Of a stretch of 64,000 bases of DNA, positions 46,472-55,998 are shown one piece after another. The DNA comes from Coriolopsis trogii (Eukaryota > Basidiomycota > Agaricomycetes > Polyporales > Polyporaceae). The notes beneath the pieces were generated by a model. That model was not told where the DNA came from, searched no databases, and was given only the letters and a program-made list of their open reading frames with translations. The stretch is from positions 1,240,001 to 1,304,000 of the forward strand of contig JAHYIO010000003.1 of NCBI GenBank assembly GCA_020543525.1, read 5' to 3'. The stretch's first letter is position 1, and the number at the start of each line of letters is the position of its first letter. The translations under genes and the position numbers were made by a program.

Positions 46472-47365
46472 ATGGAGATCTCGTACGGCCACGACGCACT
46501 GCACGCCTTCGACTACTACGCCCCTTCTGGGCCCCCCCTGCCTCGCCCGCTCCTCGTCTTCGTCCACGGCGGCGCTTGGCGGTCGTGCGTCTCCCTTCTC
46601 CTTCTCTCCGCTGTCCGTGCTCACCCACAGCGCTCCCGCAGCGAAGACAAGGCGGACCATGCCGAACTCGCCCAGACACTCGTCACGCTCACCTCCTGCC
46701 CCGTTGCAGTCCCCAACTACCGCCTGACCAAGCCCGAGAACCCTGTCCAGCACCCCGCACACGCCCGCGACGTCCTCCGCTGCCTCCACTTCCTCTCCAC
46801 CTGGCCCGGCCCGGCCCCTGCGCACCCCTCCGCCGAGCCCACCCAGCTCGTCCTCCTCGGCCACAGCTGCGCAGCCCACATCCTCGCCTCCATCCTCCTC
46901 GCATCGCCTTTCGCAGACCTCGCCCCCGCCCCCCTCCTCCTCGCCCGCACCCGCGCCGTCATCCTCTCCGAAGGCATCTACGACCTCGACGCCCTCCTCC
47001 GCTCCTTCCCCGCCTACAAATCCTGGTTCATCGCCAACACCTTCGGCGACCGCCCCGCCTACCCCGACGTCAATGTCGCCTCGTACCCCCTCCGACCCGG
47101 CGCCGAGCACATCCGCTGGCTCGTCCTCCACTCCACCGGCGACTCCCTCGTAGACTCCCTCCAGAGCGAGTCCATGTATGCGCACCTCGCCTCTCTCCTC
47201 CGACACCGGTCTGCAGCCGACCCCGTCCCGATGGTGTCCAAGAGCTTCGACGAGATGGACGAGGGCCACAACGAGCTCCTCAAGGGCACCGTCTACCCGC
47301 GTATAGTCGCCCGTTACGTGAACGACACCGTCAACCTTTGGACGTCGCACGCTCCGCCTGTGTAA
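46472..47365 (+). CDS. BNA7: kynurenine formamidase (BNA7-like alpha/beta hydrolase)
   Basis: Predicted to hydrolyse N-formylkynurenine to kynurenine in tryptophan breakdown. Start MEISYGHDALHAFDYYAPSG. The oxyanion-hole motif is VFVHGGAW, the nucleophile elbow GHSCAAH (Ser), the acid lies in LHSTGDSLVD (Asp) and the base in MDEGHNELL (His), matching the family's triad order. The open frame runs straight through, but a 57-nt in-frame intron is likely at 46585-46641 (GTGCGT...CCGCAG): removing it gives GGAWRSEDKADHAELA, the usual family spacing, and deletes a Leu/Ser-rich insert. Two genes away from kynureninase, with which it converges. The function is inferred from motifs and from this context. 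Confidence 0.85.
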   Translation: MEISYGHDALHAFDYYAPSGPPLPRPLLVFVHGGAWRSCVSLLLLSAVRAHPQRSRSEDKADHAELAQTLVTLTSCPVAVPNYRLTKPENPVQHPAHARDVLRCLHFLSTWPGPAPAHPSAEPTQLVLLGHSCAAHILASILLASPFADLAPAPLLLARTRAVILSEGIYDLDALLRSFPAYKSWFIANTFGDRPAYPDVNVASYPLRPGAEHIRWLVLHSTGDSLVDSLQSESMYAHLASLLRHRSAADPVPMVSKSFDEMDEGHNELLKGTVYPRIVARYVNDTVNLWTSHAPPV

Positions 47366-47585
47366 GCATGGCGTATGTGCTGCGCTCATCCGTAAGTACG
47401 TCTGCTCACCGATCCTCACTGCGCGTGCCTGTGTCCGAAGCTCACCGATTGCATTCCAGTGCATGATGAAGTCCGTCTCGATCTTGAGCTGTGGCAGTCC
47501 ACCCCCGCTCCACAGCTAGGAACGATCGCCCCGGGAGCGATGGATAGAGTAAGAGCGAATACGAGAAGTCGTCCTCCGTGTATGT

Positions 47586-48511
47586 GTACTCATGGTTACG
47601 TAAAGTGTTCGAACGCCTACAGTTAGGCGCTCGTCGCGAACACAGAGATTATTTGTTTGTACTCTCAGCTACTGAGATTAATACTATCATACTGGTATCA
47701 AATTGTTGATGTATCTGTCCTCTACGAGTACGTATAGTATAAACTATGATTCAATTGAAGTGTCTGCCTTGACAGCCACAACATGGCATGATGCACCCTG
47801 ACCAATTGTCAGTCCCCTGGCCATTCTCATATTTGAGATTCTGGCCTAAAAATATGTGACTGTATTCTTAAAATGCATGAGTACTCTGTAAAATATTCTG
47901 ATGAATATCCATGGTCATTTGACCAAGTTGTGACACATACAAAGTTGAAGAGGTGCAGGGACACATGTCCCTATCTGGAATACAGCTGCATCTGTGCCAC
48001 AGTCTGCTCATGGAATGACCCTACTCTTGACTATTTGAATACTACTGTGCTACTGCTAATATATGAGTGAAAGCCAAATGCAAGTCCTAACCCACAGGTC
48101 CACAAATGGGGCGTCAGTTTGAACTATGCCAGACATCCCTATGTCTTTTCCAAATAGAATGAGTCACAACTTGGTCAAATAACCATGGATATTCATCAGA
48201 ATATTTTACAGAGTACTCATGCATCTTAAGAATACAGTCACATATTTTTAGGCCAGAATCTCAAATATGAGAATGGCCAGGGGACTGACAATTGGTCAGG
48301 GTGCATCATGCCATGTTGTGGCTGTCAAGGCAGACACTTCAATTGAATCATAGTTTATACTATACGTACTCGTAGAGGACAGATACATCAACAATTTGAT
48401 ACCAGTATGATAGTATTAATCTCAGTAGCTGAGAGTACAAACAAATAATCTCCGTGTTCGCGACGAGCGCCTAACTGTAGGCGTTCGAACACTTTACGTA
48501 ACCATGAGTAC
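47586..48511. repeat. 926-bp foldback element: two ~351-bp arms, about 98-99 percent identical
   Basis: Left arm 47586-47936 reappears reversed at 48161-48511 with only a handful of differences noticed (for example ACAGAG against ACGGAG, TTAAAATGC against TTAAGATGC, GTCATTTG against GTTATTTG). The ends read GTACTCATGGTTACGTAAAG; the outer GTAC is its own reverse complement, so it can be a target duplication or part of the arm. Just inside is a small hairpin with GTGTTCG / CGCGAACAC and GCCTA / TAGGC. The 224-bp centre and the arms are A+T-rich compared with the genes on either side. No transposase is encoded. Best described as a non-autonomous foldback/TIR element. Confidence 0.9.
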
Positions 48512-48621
48512 CGTGATCTCCGTCTGTATCTGTCAAACATGTGTTCGAGCCCTCATGAAATCAAAATACATCTCGTTGTACATCATACACTTCTTTTCCA
48601 TCGCGTCATACACCCTTCGCC

Positions 48622-50548
48622 TCACGCAGGAGGCACGCCCTCCTTGTCCACCTCCGCAAGCACCTCGTCCAAGACAGCCACCGCCCGCTCGACGTCCTCG
48701 AACGTGTTGTACAGCGGCGCAGGCGCGAGCCGTATCACGTCCGGCTTCCGCGAATCCCCAATCACCCCCCGCGCCTCCAGCCCCCTCAGCACCCGCGGCA
48801 TCACCCCCCTCCCCGTCGGCAGGAACACGAGCGAGAGCTGCGCCCCGCGCTCCTCCCCATTCCCCGGCGTAATGATCGTCACCCGCACCCGCACCCCACC
48901 GCCGCCGCCGCCCTCTGCCTTCTCCGCGTCAGTCCCAGACTGGGAGACGTCGACGAAGAACGCGCTCTGCCGCAGGAGCGCCTCGAGGTACCCCGTCAGC
49001 CGCTCCGAGCGCGCGCGCACGGGCCCCATGTACCCCGCCCCGGCGAACACCTCCAGCGCGCCGAGGAGGGAGACCGTCGCGAGCACGGACGGGTTCGACT
49101 GCTGGAAGCCTTGCGCGCCCCGGATCGCCTCGAACCGCGGCGGCATCTCGAACCGCGTCGCGGGCGAGTGGCCCCACCAGCCTGCTTCCCTGCACGTGTG
49201 GATCGGTCGGTCGTCAGCGGGAGGCGGAGGCGGAGCGGTCGGCGAGATCGAAAGGGAGGGAGGGAGGGAGGGAGGGAGGGAGGGGACGTACTGGACGGGG
49301 AGGTCTGCCCAGCGCTCGTGCACGAAGAGGCCGCCGATCCCGCCTGGCCCCGAGTTCAGGTACTTGTACGTGCACCAGACCGCAAAGTCGACGTCCCAGT
49401 CGTGCAGCGCGAGCGGCACGTTCCCCACGCCGTGCGCGAGGTCCCACCCACACGCGCAGCCCTCCACGACCCACGACCCGCCGTCAGCCGGAGGGGGAGA
49501 GCGGGAGGCAAACGAGCGCGCACCTTGGCCTTTGCGGCGGCGGTGATCGCCTTGATCGCGAAGAGCTGGCCGGTGTAGAACTGGATGCCGGGGAAGAGCA
49601 CGAGGGCGATGGACGGACCCTCGCGCTCGATCGTCGCCAGGATGTCTTCCGTCCGCAGGACGTGTTCGCCAGGGCGCGGGGAGAGCGCGAGCACCGCATC
49701 GTCCGGGTTGTACCCGCGCGCCGCGACCTGCGTCGCGAAGGCGTACTGCACGTCCCAGCCTGTCTGAGCGATGACCAGCGTATTGCGAGAGCCGAGAAGG
49801 ACGGTACCTGGTCCGACGGGAACGCTTTGGTCTCGCAGAGGATCTTGTAGCGTTCTTGGGTCGGCTTGTAGAACACGTTCAGCATGAGGTGCAGGTTCGC
49901 GGTGAGCGTGCCCATGCACGCGACCTCGGACTCGCGCGCTCCTGCTCGTGCTTTCAGTGCGGTAGCAAAGACGAGATGTACAAGCAGACCGGTGCGATAC
50001 ATACCTACGAGCTTTGCAAAGTGCGGATGAACGAGATCCGCTATATGCATCCAGCTACGGCCGTGCGGGTGGTCAAAGTGGCCTTCCACCGCCCTGCGGT
50101 ATTGATACGCGCGGATGGGGGGAAACGCGTCGCAGCCAAGGCCTCAGCAGGAGAGAGAAGGAGGATCATGAGCCGCGAGGAGGAGCACGCACCTCGTAGA
50201 CCAGACCTCGAGCTCCTCCTCCACGAGTTTCTTTGCGCGCTTTGGGAGCAGTCCCAGCGAGTTCCCGCACAGGTACGTGCACGGCTCGTCCGCTGTCCGC
50301 CACATATCCGCACGCAAGCAGGCGTGAGGTCCCCGTTTCCGACCATGGGTGCGAAGCAGCGTAAGCGAAGGGCTCAGAGGCACGATTCGGACTGAGCCGA
50401 CGCGTGGACGCGGCGTGTGCGCACCTTTTTCTGCAGACACCGCCGTCGCCTTCATCTGGCGGAACGTCGGGAAGACGAACTCGTCCCGGAACTGGCGCAG
50501 CGGGTCCTCGGACGGCGCGAGCTTGAACTTCTCCGCGGGGGTCGACAT
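48622..50548 (-). CDS. BNA5: kynureninase
   Basis: PLP enzyme that splits kynurenine or 3-hydroxykynurenine to anthranilate or 3-hydroxyanthranilate plus alanine. Start [20 protein letters not shown] at 50548. Then [13 protein letters not shown] (substrate-binding), [90 protein letters not shown], then [20 protein letters not shown] with the PLP-binding Lys, [13 protein letters not shown] and a C-terminal [20 protein letters not shown]. Stop at 48622-48624. Introns are short; one carries a (CCCT)n tract. Faces kynurenine formamidase across the foldback repeat. Confidence 0.94.
49254..49293. repeat. (GGGA)n microsatellite inside a kynureninase intron
   Basis: Eight or more GGGA units in a row on the plus strand, so CCCT units in the kynureninase transcript, next to the GTACGT donor of that intron. 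The plus strand has enough G-triplets to form a G-quadruplex; in the transcript it acts as a pyrimidine-rich tract. Confidence 0.85.
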
Positions 50549-51180
50549 CGTTAGCGGTGTTCGTCGGGAGCGTCGGGCGTCGCACCAGCTTGGTATGTGG
50601 TGGGCGTAACGAACGACTGCAGCGTGTGCCGTGTGCGCGCTGCGAGAAGGGGGATGACAGGGTGCGAACTTTGGGCGTTGAGAAAGGTCGAGGCTCGGGC
50701 ACTGACAGTGGGAGTTGAGATGTTTGAGTGGGAATCAGCTATCCGCGTGGTCGCCGGAGGGGATCTCAGAGGGGCAATGGCGATATCGATCTGAGCGTCG
50801 TGCCGTCCGACATCGACATGGCACTTGTAGCGATGAGTAATGTCGTCGAACCTGCTTGGTCACCGGCAATCGTGGAGAAAGCAACTTACACTTGTTATCT
50901 GGGAGCATATATTATATATAACTAGCGGTGGCTGATATCAATGTTACTGTGATACTCGTTGCTCGATATGCTCAACATGGTGCTGGTCAGAGTAAGTATA
51001 ACGAAGTTGTATGCTTGAGCTCTACTCAATAGTTGGTAGCTGTAACATATGAGGAGGCCGGCGTCACTACCGAACGCTGTTCTTCTCCGGGGTCTGGAGA
51101 GACTCGAAGTACCAGTAGTCTACTACTAGTGTGGAATCGAATGTGGGCGAGCTGAGGCTCGGTCGTTGAATCATGGTGTT
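50549..51180. other. intergenic, kynureninase promoter and SSO copy 1 3' flank
   Basis: No gene recognised. The part near 50930-51010 is A+T-rich. Short frames on the plus strand lack conserved features. Confidence 0.5.
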
Positions 51181-52521
51181 CTAACTCTTACCACCAATAA
51201 CAACACCGAGAACAATGGCCACGACAGCGAGAACGAGAACGATGATCCCGAAACAGATCCAACGCTTACGACGGGCTGAACGTGCGTGCCCGACCGCAAT
51301 GCCCGTCTCTTTGTCCCTGCACGACAATGAGTTAGCTCAATCCATATAGTTGGTCACTCGTCAATGGAGACCATACCCAGCGCGCACGTCTCTCTCCACG
51401 CTGCTTGCCCTAGACCGGATTCGTTCGAGGGCTTCGTCTTGTTCCGCGACCAGCACAGACAACTGTACAAGAGACGGTCAGGCCAGCGCACGTTCATCAT
51501 CCCACTCACGCGTACATCATTGAACAGCTGGGCCAACTCCTCCAACGTGCGATCAATCCTTTGTATGTCATGATGCCGATCTTGAACTTCGCGGTATACA
51601 GTGCGTCCTTCTCCATAGCGTGTAGAGCTTGACAGCTAGGGCGAGTGAGCCTTCGCCGAGCGCATAGACGTGATTGTGTAACATACCGCCTGGGTGAATA
51701 TCTTCGACCCCGCACCGTCCGTATCGTTCACAACCGCCGCCACCTCCTCGGGTGTAGCATCGGGTTTCACTGAGACTGTTCAGTTACATGCCTAGCACAG
51801 TGCATAGGTTCTACTGCTCACCAATTCGGAACTGTCGTTCTACGCGCTGCCTGTATTTCTGCCTGTACTCCTGCTCTACATTCTGGTAGTTCTGTAGCAC
51901 CTCTACAAACTTCTTCCTGAGGAGAGCAGTCTGCCAGCAACATGAGACATCTTCCTCCGGAGCGTGGCTCGAGTTTTTGACACACCTGGTTTCGGCGGAC
52001 GGTTTGGTTCTGCGGTCCAGACATCGGGTAGGAGCCCAATGCTTGAATCTTATCCTTCAGCTCGTTGCTCAGCTGCCGCGTCTGTGCGACCACGTCGTCC
52101 AACAGTGCCGCATTCTGCCTGCTTACCCCTTCGTCCGCCGCGCTGAGCGTACGAGAATGGAGCTCGGCAATACGGGAGACATTGCTGCCGAAGGTCGCGA
52201 TATCATCTTGGATGGCGGTGACCTATTGCGCGGCAGCGCGACCACGATAAGCGAGGGAGAAAAAGAACAACTTACAGCCCAATAGCACGCGCCGAATAGA
52301 CGCGGTGCAGAACTTACCTGGTTGTAAAACTGTGACATCGGATCTGTCGTACCATCGTATTGCGAGAGCTGGGATGCGTATCCCCCACTCTGCATATCCG
52401 ACATCTCATGACTTTGCTGCTGCTGCAAACGCGCCGGACGGACCAGAACCCGAGTTAGCCGAGAAGAACACAACTTATCGACAACACGCACCCTGTACGC
52501 CGCAAGTCTATCCTGCGACAT
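51181..52521 (-). CDS. Sso-type plasma membrane syntaxin (t-SNARE), copy 1
   Basis: Qa-SNARE for fusion of secretory vesicles with the plasma membrane. Start MSQDRLAAYR at 52521. A Gln-rich stretch, then MSQFYNQ; the Habc helices (IQDDIATFGSNVSRIAELHS, DDVVAQTRQLSNELKDKIQA, LRKKFVEVLQNYQNVEQEYR), the linker with KPDATPEEVAAVVNDTDGAG, the SNARE helix (REVQDRHHDIQRIDRTLEEL, LFNDMSVLVAEQDEALERI with the central Gln), a basic RRKRW stop, and the tail anchor FGIIVLVLAVVAIVLGVVIG. Stop TAG at 51181-51183. About seven introns. A paralogue with the same exon plan lies upstream at 53856-55240. Confidence 0.93.
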
Positions 52522-53855
52522 GTTGAAAAGATAGAGTTCAGGAAGCGGACGAGAAGGCGTACGGAGGGATCGTGCAACACTGGATAAGAAGATCCTGAAT
52601 GGGAAGAGCCAGCGCGAGGGTGTGAAGCGCAAATTCATGCGACCGTATGTGCTATGTACTACAGGCGGCGCTCTGGTCGGCGGCGCGCTCCGCTCAATGC
52701 CCCGGCGTCGACATCGTCTTCTAGACTTCAAGCTTCACCGCCCATATATTTGTTTGCACAGGTGCAGTGCTGCGAAGCAGGCTCACGCTGCTGCGCCGCG
52801 TCCATACAACCGCGCTCTGTCGGGTGTGCAGTCCGTTCACAACGTTCGAGTGCACTGCACAGCCTGTCCGACGCTCGCTGCCGTCGGGCCTGGAGTTGAA
52901 TAACTCGGTAGATCTTGAACTACCCAGGGTCAGAGTGATATGAAGCGCGCGGCCAGAGGTCACTCCGTAAGGGTACATCGCATTGCGCCCATGATCCCTT
53001 GCGTCTCCAAGCATTGATTCTGTTGATGATATAATGGAAGGACACAAGCATCGCTTCGTCCCAATCGCGCATCGGAGGGCGAGACGGTAATAAGAACGTA
53101 CTGCGAACAGAGAGGGTCAAAGCCCTCTCTGGGATCCCTTGTGAGCGCGTGCTCAAAGCGCATGCACGCGACTTCGCACATATAGCGCGGCCATATCGCA
53201 CCACCTGGTGTTCGGTAGGTTAGCGCAAGAGGCACGAACTAGGGTGGTTGGAGATACAATATCGGAAAGCGCACCTCGTCAATTACTCCTCTGCCCAACG
53301 AGGAATCCGTCCCCTCGCTCTTCTGGCACATAGGTCGGTGCCTTCTTAATGTATTGAACAGCAAGATCATACCAGAGATTTCTCGCGGTTCCTTGACGTT
53401 GTGTCTCTCCGCGGTACCAGCGATGGTGGTCATAACTTGGAAACCATTGAGCACGCGTACGCTAAGCGCCGCAGGGTGGGCGTCTAAGCGCTCAGCAATA
53501 AGAAGACACGGCGTACTTGCGCTGCTCCCAGGAAGGCGAAGCGTTCATGCCTGCGTGGTAGGCACTCTGACTCGGTGTGTCGGAAAGCGATATTCACATT
53601 GTGGTGATCTTCGTAGTATGGTCTTCAAGTAGTATGGTCTTCAATTAGAAGCAATAGCAAATGGTATACTAGATAGGTGTTATATGTAGTACGAGCGCCG
53701 CGCATCGTGGTCGTTCCTCCAAAAAGCGTCCATCCTCGTGCATGACACCTATAACACGTGCAAGCGGGCATGTCATCGTGAAAAGACTCATGAAACATCG
53801 TCCAAATGATAAATAGAGCGGGCTGCACGGTGGGACATCGGCGCAGCGAGGGGCT
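52522..53855. other. 1.3-kb interval between the syntaxins; holds a broken or unrecognised gene
   Basis: Contains the copy 1 promoter near 52522-52800 and the fragment described at 52920-53517. The last 250 bases before copy 2 show a near-repeat AGTATGGTCTTCAA (53617 and 53632) and nothing else recognisable. Confidence 0.4.
52920..53517 (-). pseudogene. unidentified spliced coding fragment, apparently frameshifted
   Basis: On the minus strand a frame open from 53517 (STPCLLIAERLDAHPAALSV) reads through TLRRHRPMCQKSEGTDSSLG to GRGVIDE, where a GAG|GTGCGC donor and a CCTAG acceptor (intron about 53236-53273) lead in phase to FVPLALTYRTPGGAIWPRYM and EHALTRDPREGFDPLCSQ. From there the same strand continues as protein-like sequence only in the next frame (LLPSRPPMRDWDEAMLVSFH to NAWRRKGSWAQ, stop at 52920-52922), one base out of step with no usable splice pair between. 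No family recognised. I read this as the 3' part of a gene broken by a one-base indel, or as a gene whose exon join I have missed. No start found. Confidence 0.4.
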
Positions 53856-55240
53856 TTAGTTGTTGCTCTTGCCGGGGCGGTTGACAACGCCGAAGTATAT
53901 GCCAAGAACAATGGCCAGGACAGCGATAACGAACACGAAAATGCAGAAGCAAATCCAACGCTTACGGCGAGCAGATCGTGCGTGCTCGACCGCTTTTTCG
54001 GTCTGTTTGAGACTGTGGGAGGAGGTAAGTGCGAAGTGTGGAGATTGTTAGAGAATTGGGACACATACCCCGCGCCCGTATCGGCCTCCACGTTGCCTGC
54101 CGCAGTCTGGATTTGGTCGATGGCCTCGTCTTGTTGTGCAACAAGTACGGACATCTAACAGAGACTGAATCAGAGCGGCAGCGGCCCAGGGTGTCTGTCT
54201 GCACATACGTCGTTGAACAATTGGGCCAGCTCTGCCAATGTGCGCTCAATCCTCTGGATGTCATGGTGACGATCCTGCACTTCGCGGTATACCATACGAC
54301 CTTCTCCGTAGCGTGTTGATGTTGAAAGCTACAATGGTTCAGCCTTCGCCAGTCTTGAGAGTAAAGTAAATCACGTACAGCCTGAGTGAATATCTGAGCT
54401 CCTGCACCGTCCGTGTCGTTCACGACTGCCGCAACTTCCTCCGGGGTGGCATCGGGTTTGACTAGGATCCCGTCAGCAATGACGGCTGTGACAGACAAGC
54501 GCGATACTACCCACCAATCTTGAATTGCCGTTCCACGCGCTGTCTGTACCTCTGCCGGTAGTCCCGTTCCACATTCTGGTAGTTTTGCAGCACTTCGACA
54601 AACTTTTGCCTGAGTAGCGCAGTCTGTCGAGAGATGTGAGCTCTTCCTTTTCCTAGGCTTAGCGCACACTTGACTCACCTGATTCTTGCGAATAGTCTGG
54701 TCTTGCGGCCGTGACACAGGATAAGACGCCAATGATTGGATCTTCTCCTTCAGCTCATTGCTCAGCTGACGCGTCTGGGCAACCATATCATCTAGCAGTG
54801 CAGCATTCTGTCTGCTTGCGCCGTCGTCCGCGGTGTTGAGCGTGCGTGAATGGAGCTCTGCGATGCGGGAAACGTTGCTGCTGAAAGTCGCGATACCATC
54901 CTGGATGGCAGTAACCTATTGCACGGCCACAACAAGCGAGTTATGAATACATGCATGGAACGGGGAGGTAGCGGTATTTGAAGAGACGCGGAACGGAACT
55001 TACCTGGTTGTAGAACTGCGACATCGGGTCTGTGGTCCCGTTACTATAGCCATCGTCTTGGGGCAGCGAGGGCGCGTAGCCCCCACCTTGCAGGTTCGCC
55101 ATCTCATGGCCATGGTACTGTTGCTGTTGCTGCTGTATTCGTGCAAGCGGAGGAATAGACCAGTGATCAATGTCAGCTCCCAAGTTCCAAGGCTCCGTGA
55201 CTCTACGTACCCTGTAGGCCGCAAGTCTGTCGCGCGCCAT
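53856..55240 (-). CDS. Sso-type plasma membrane syntaxin (t-SNARE), copy 2
   Basis: Tandem paralogue of copy 1. Start MARDRLAAYR at 55240; Gln-rich stretch and a short Asn/Asp/Gly insert; Habc helices (IQDGIATFSSNVSRIAELHS, MVAQTRQLSNELKEKIQSLA, LRQKFVEVLQNYQNVERDYR), KPDATPEEVAAVVNDTDGAG, the SNARE helix (REVQDRHHDIQRIERTLAEL, LFNDMSVLVAQQDEAIDQI with the central Gln), RRKRW, and anchor FCIFVFVIAVLAIVLGIYFG, ending RPGKSNN. Stop TAA at 53856-53858. The two copies differ most at the N-terminus, in the 15 residues after the SNARE helix and at the very C-terminal end, so they may have divided roles as yeast Sso1 and Sso2 have. Confidence 0.93.
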
Positions 55241-55998
55241 ATTATATAAGATTTGGGGGTATCTCAGTGCGTGCAGAGGACCGTGAAGAGGATGTGGGTA
55301 GGGAAGAGGAGGGAGGGAACGGTCAACGTGAGGACATAGACCGCGGGCTCACAGAGGCTCACAAGCACCACGAGCCGAGGACAGAAATGGCGCCAGTTCT
55401 GGGAAGGGCTGCACGTGACTCTGAGCTCGGTTGTCCCCGCAATCGTCCTCCTCCTCCTCCAGCCTCCAACTCGTGAGTCGCAACTTTTCCCTTAACTCTT
55501 TGCTTTGAGGCACCATCCCGTATTTGTGATCGACAAAGTGGTTTGCTATGATGTGGTTCTGATACCCATATACCTTTTCCCGAGGTCTCGTCACATGGAG
55601 CGGCAGGATGGTTGCTACTAGCGGTTGGTGGCAGTCATATGTTCGTACTGAGTGCTGGTAAGCCAAAGACGCATATGCATCGCTGCCGCGCTGGGCATGA
55701 GAGTATGCACCGTCATCGAGAGACCAGAAGGACAGGATATCCGTCTGACCGGATTCAAATAAATTCCTCAGCTTGAACGATGTTGTCGACACCCGTTGTG
55801 AATTCGTGGCGGGTGACCCACCGCGGAGTCCGCAGATTCCGACCGGGTGATCCACCGCGAAGTCCGCAGAGAACTTGAGAGCAGTCTATCGTAAAGTGGG
55901 GAAATCGCGGATGTATAAAGAAGGCAACCGTTTGACTGAGGATCGAACAAAGCAGACATATTCTCCTCCATCGCATCACTCACCCTCACTTAACCACT
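55241..55998. promoter_or_regulatory. upstream region of AKR copy 1 with 27-bp direct repeat and TATA box
   Basis: Two copies of a 27-mer (CGGGTGAYCCACCGCGRAGT followed by CCGCAGA) lie at 55810-55836 and 55844-55870, differing at two positions and offset by 34 bp. A TATAAA box follows at 55914-55919, 80 bp before the start codon. The position just above a TATA box suggests paired activator sites; that is inference. The 168-codon minus-strand frame across 55349-55855 has no family features and is not called. Confidence 0.55.

Noticed and set aside
46004..47464. 486-codon open frame on the minus strand opposite kynurenine formamidase
   Set aside because: It is Gly/Glu/Val-rich with no known domain and is the antisense shadow of a GC-rich coding exon; its far end overlaps the real PMP3 exons in the wrong frame. 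The hydrolase on the plus strand has a complete catalytic triad.
46417..47466. 349-codon Arg/Pro-rich open frame on the plus strand
   Set aside because: Overlaps the formamidase in another frame; composition (Arg/Pro runs) is that of a shifted GC-rich frame.
55349..55855. 168-codon minus-strand frame upstream of AKR copy 1
   Set aside because: No recognisable family and it covers the promoter repeat; the two GLRGGSP segments come from the DNA repeat itself.
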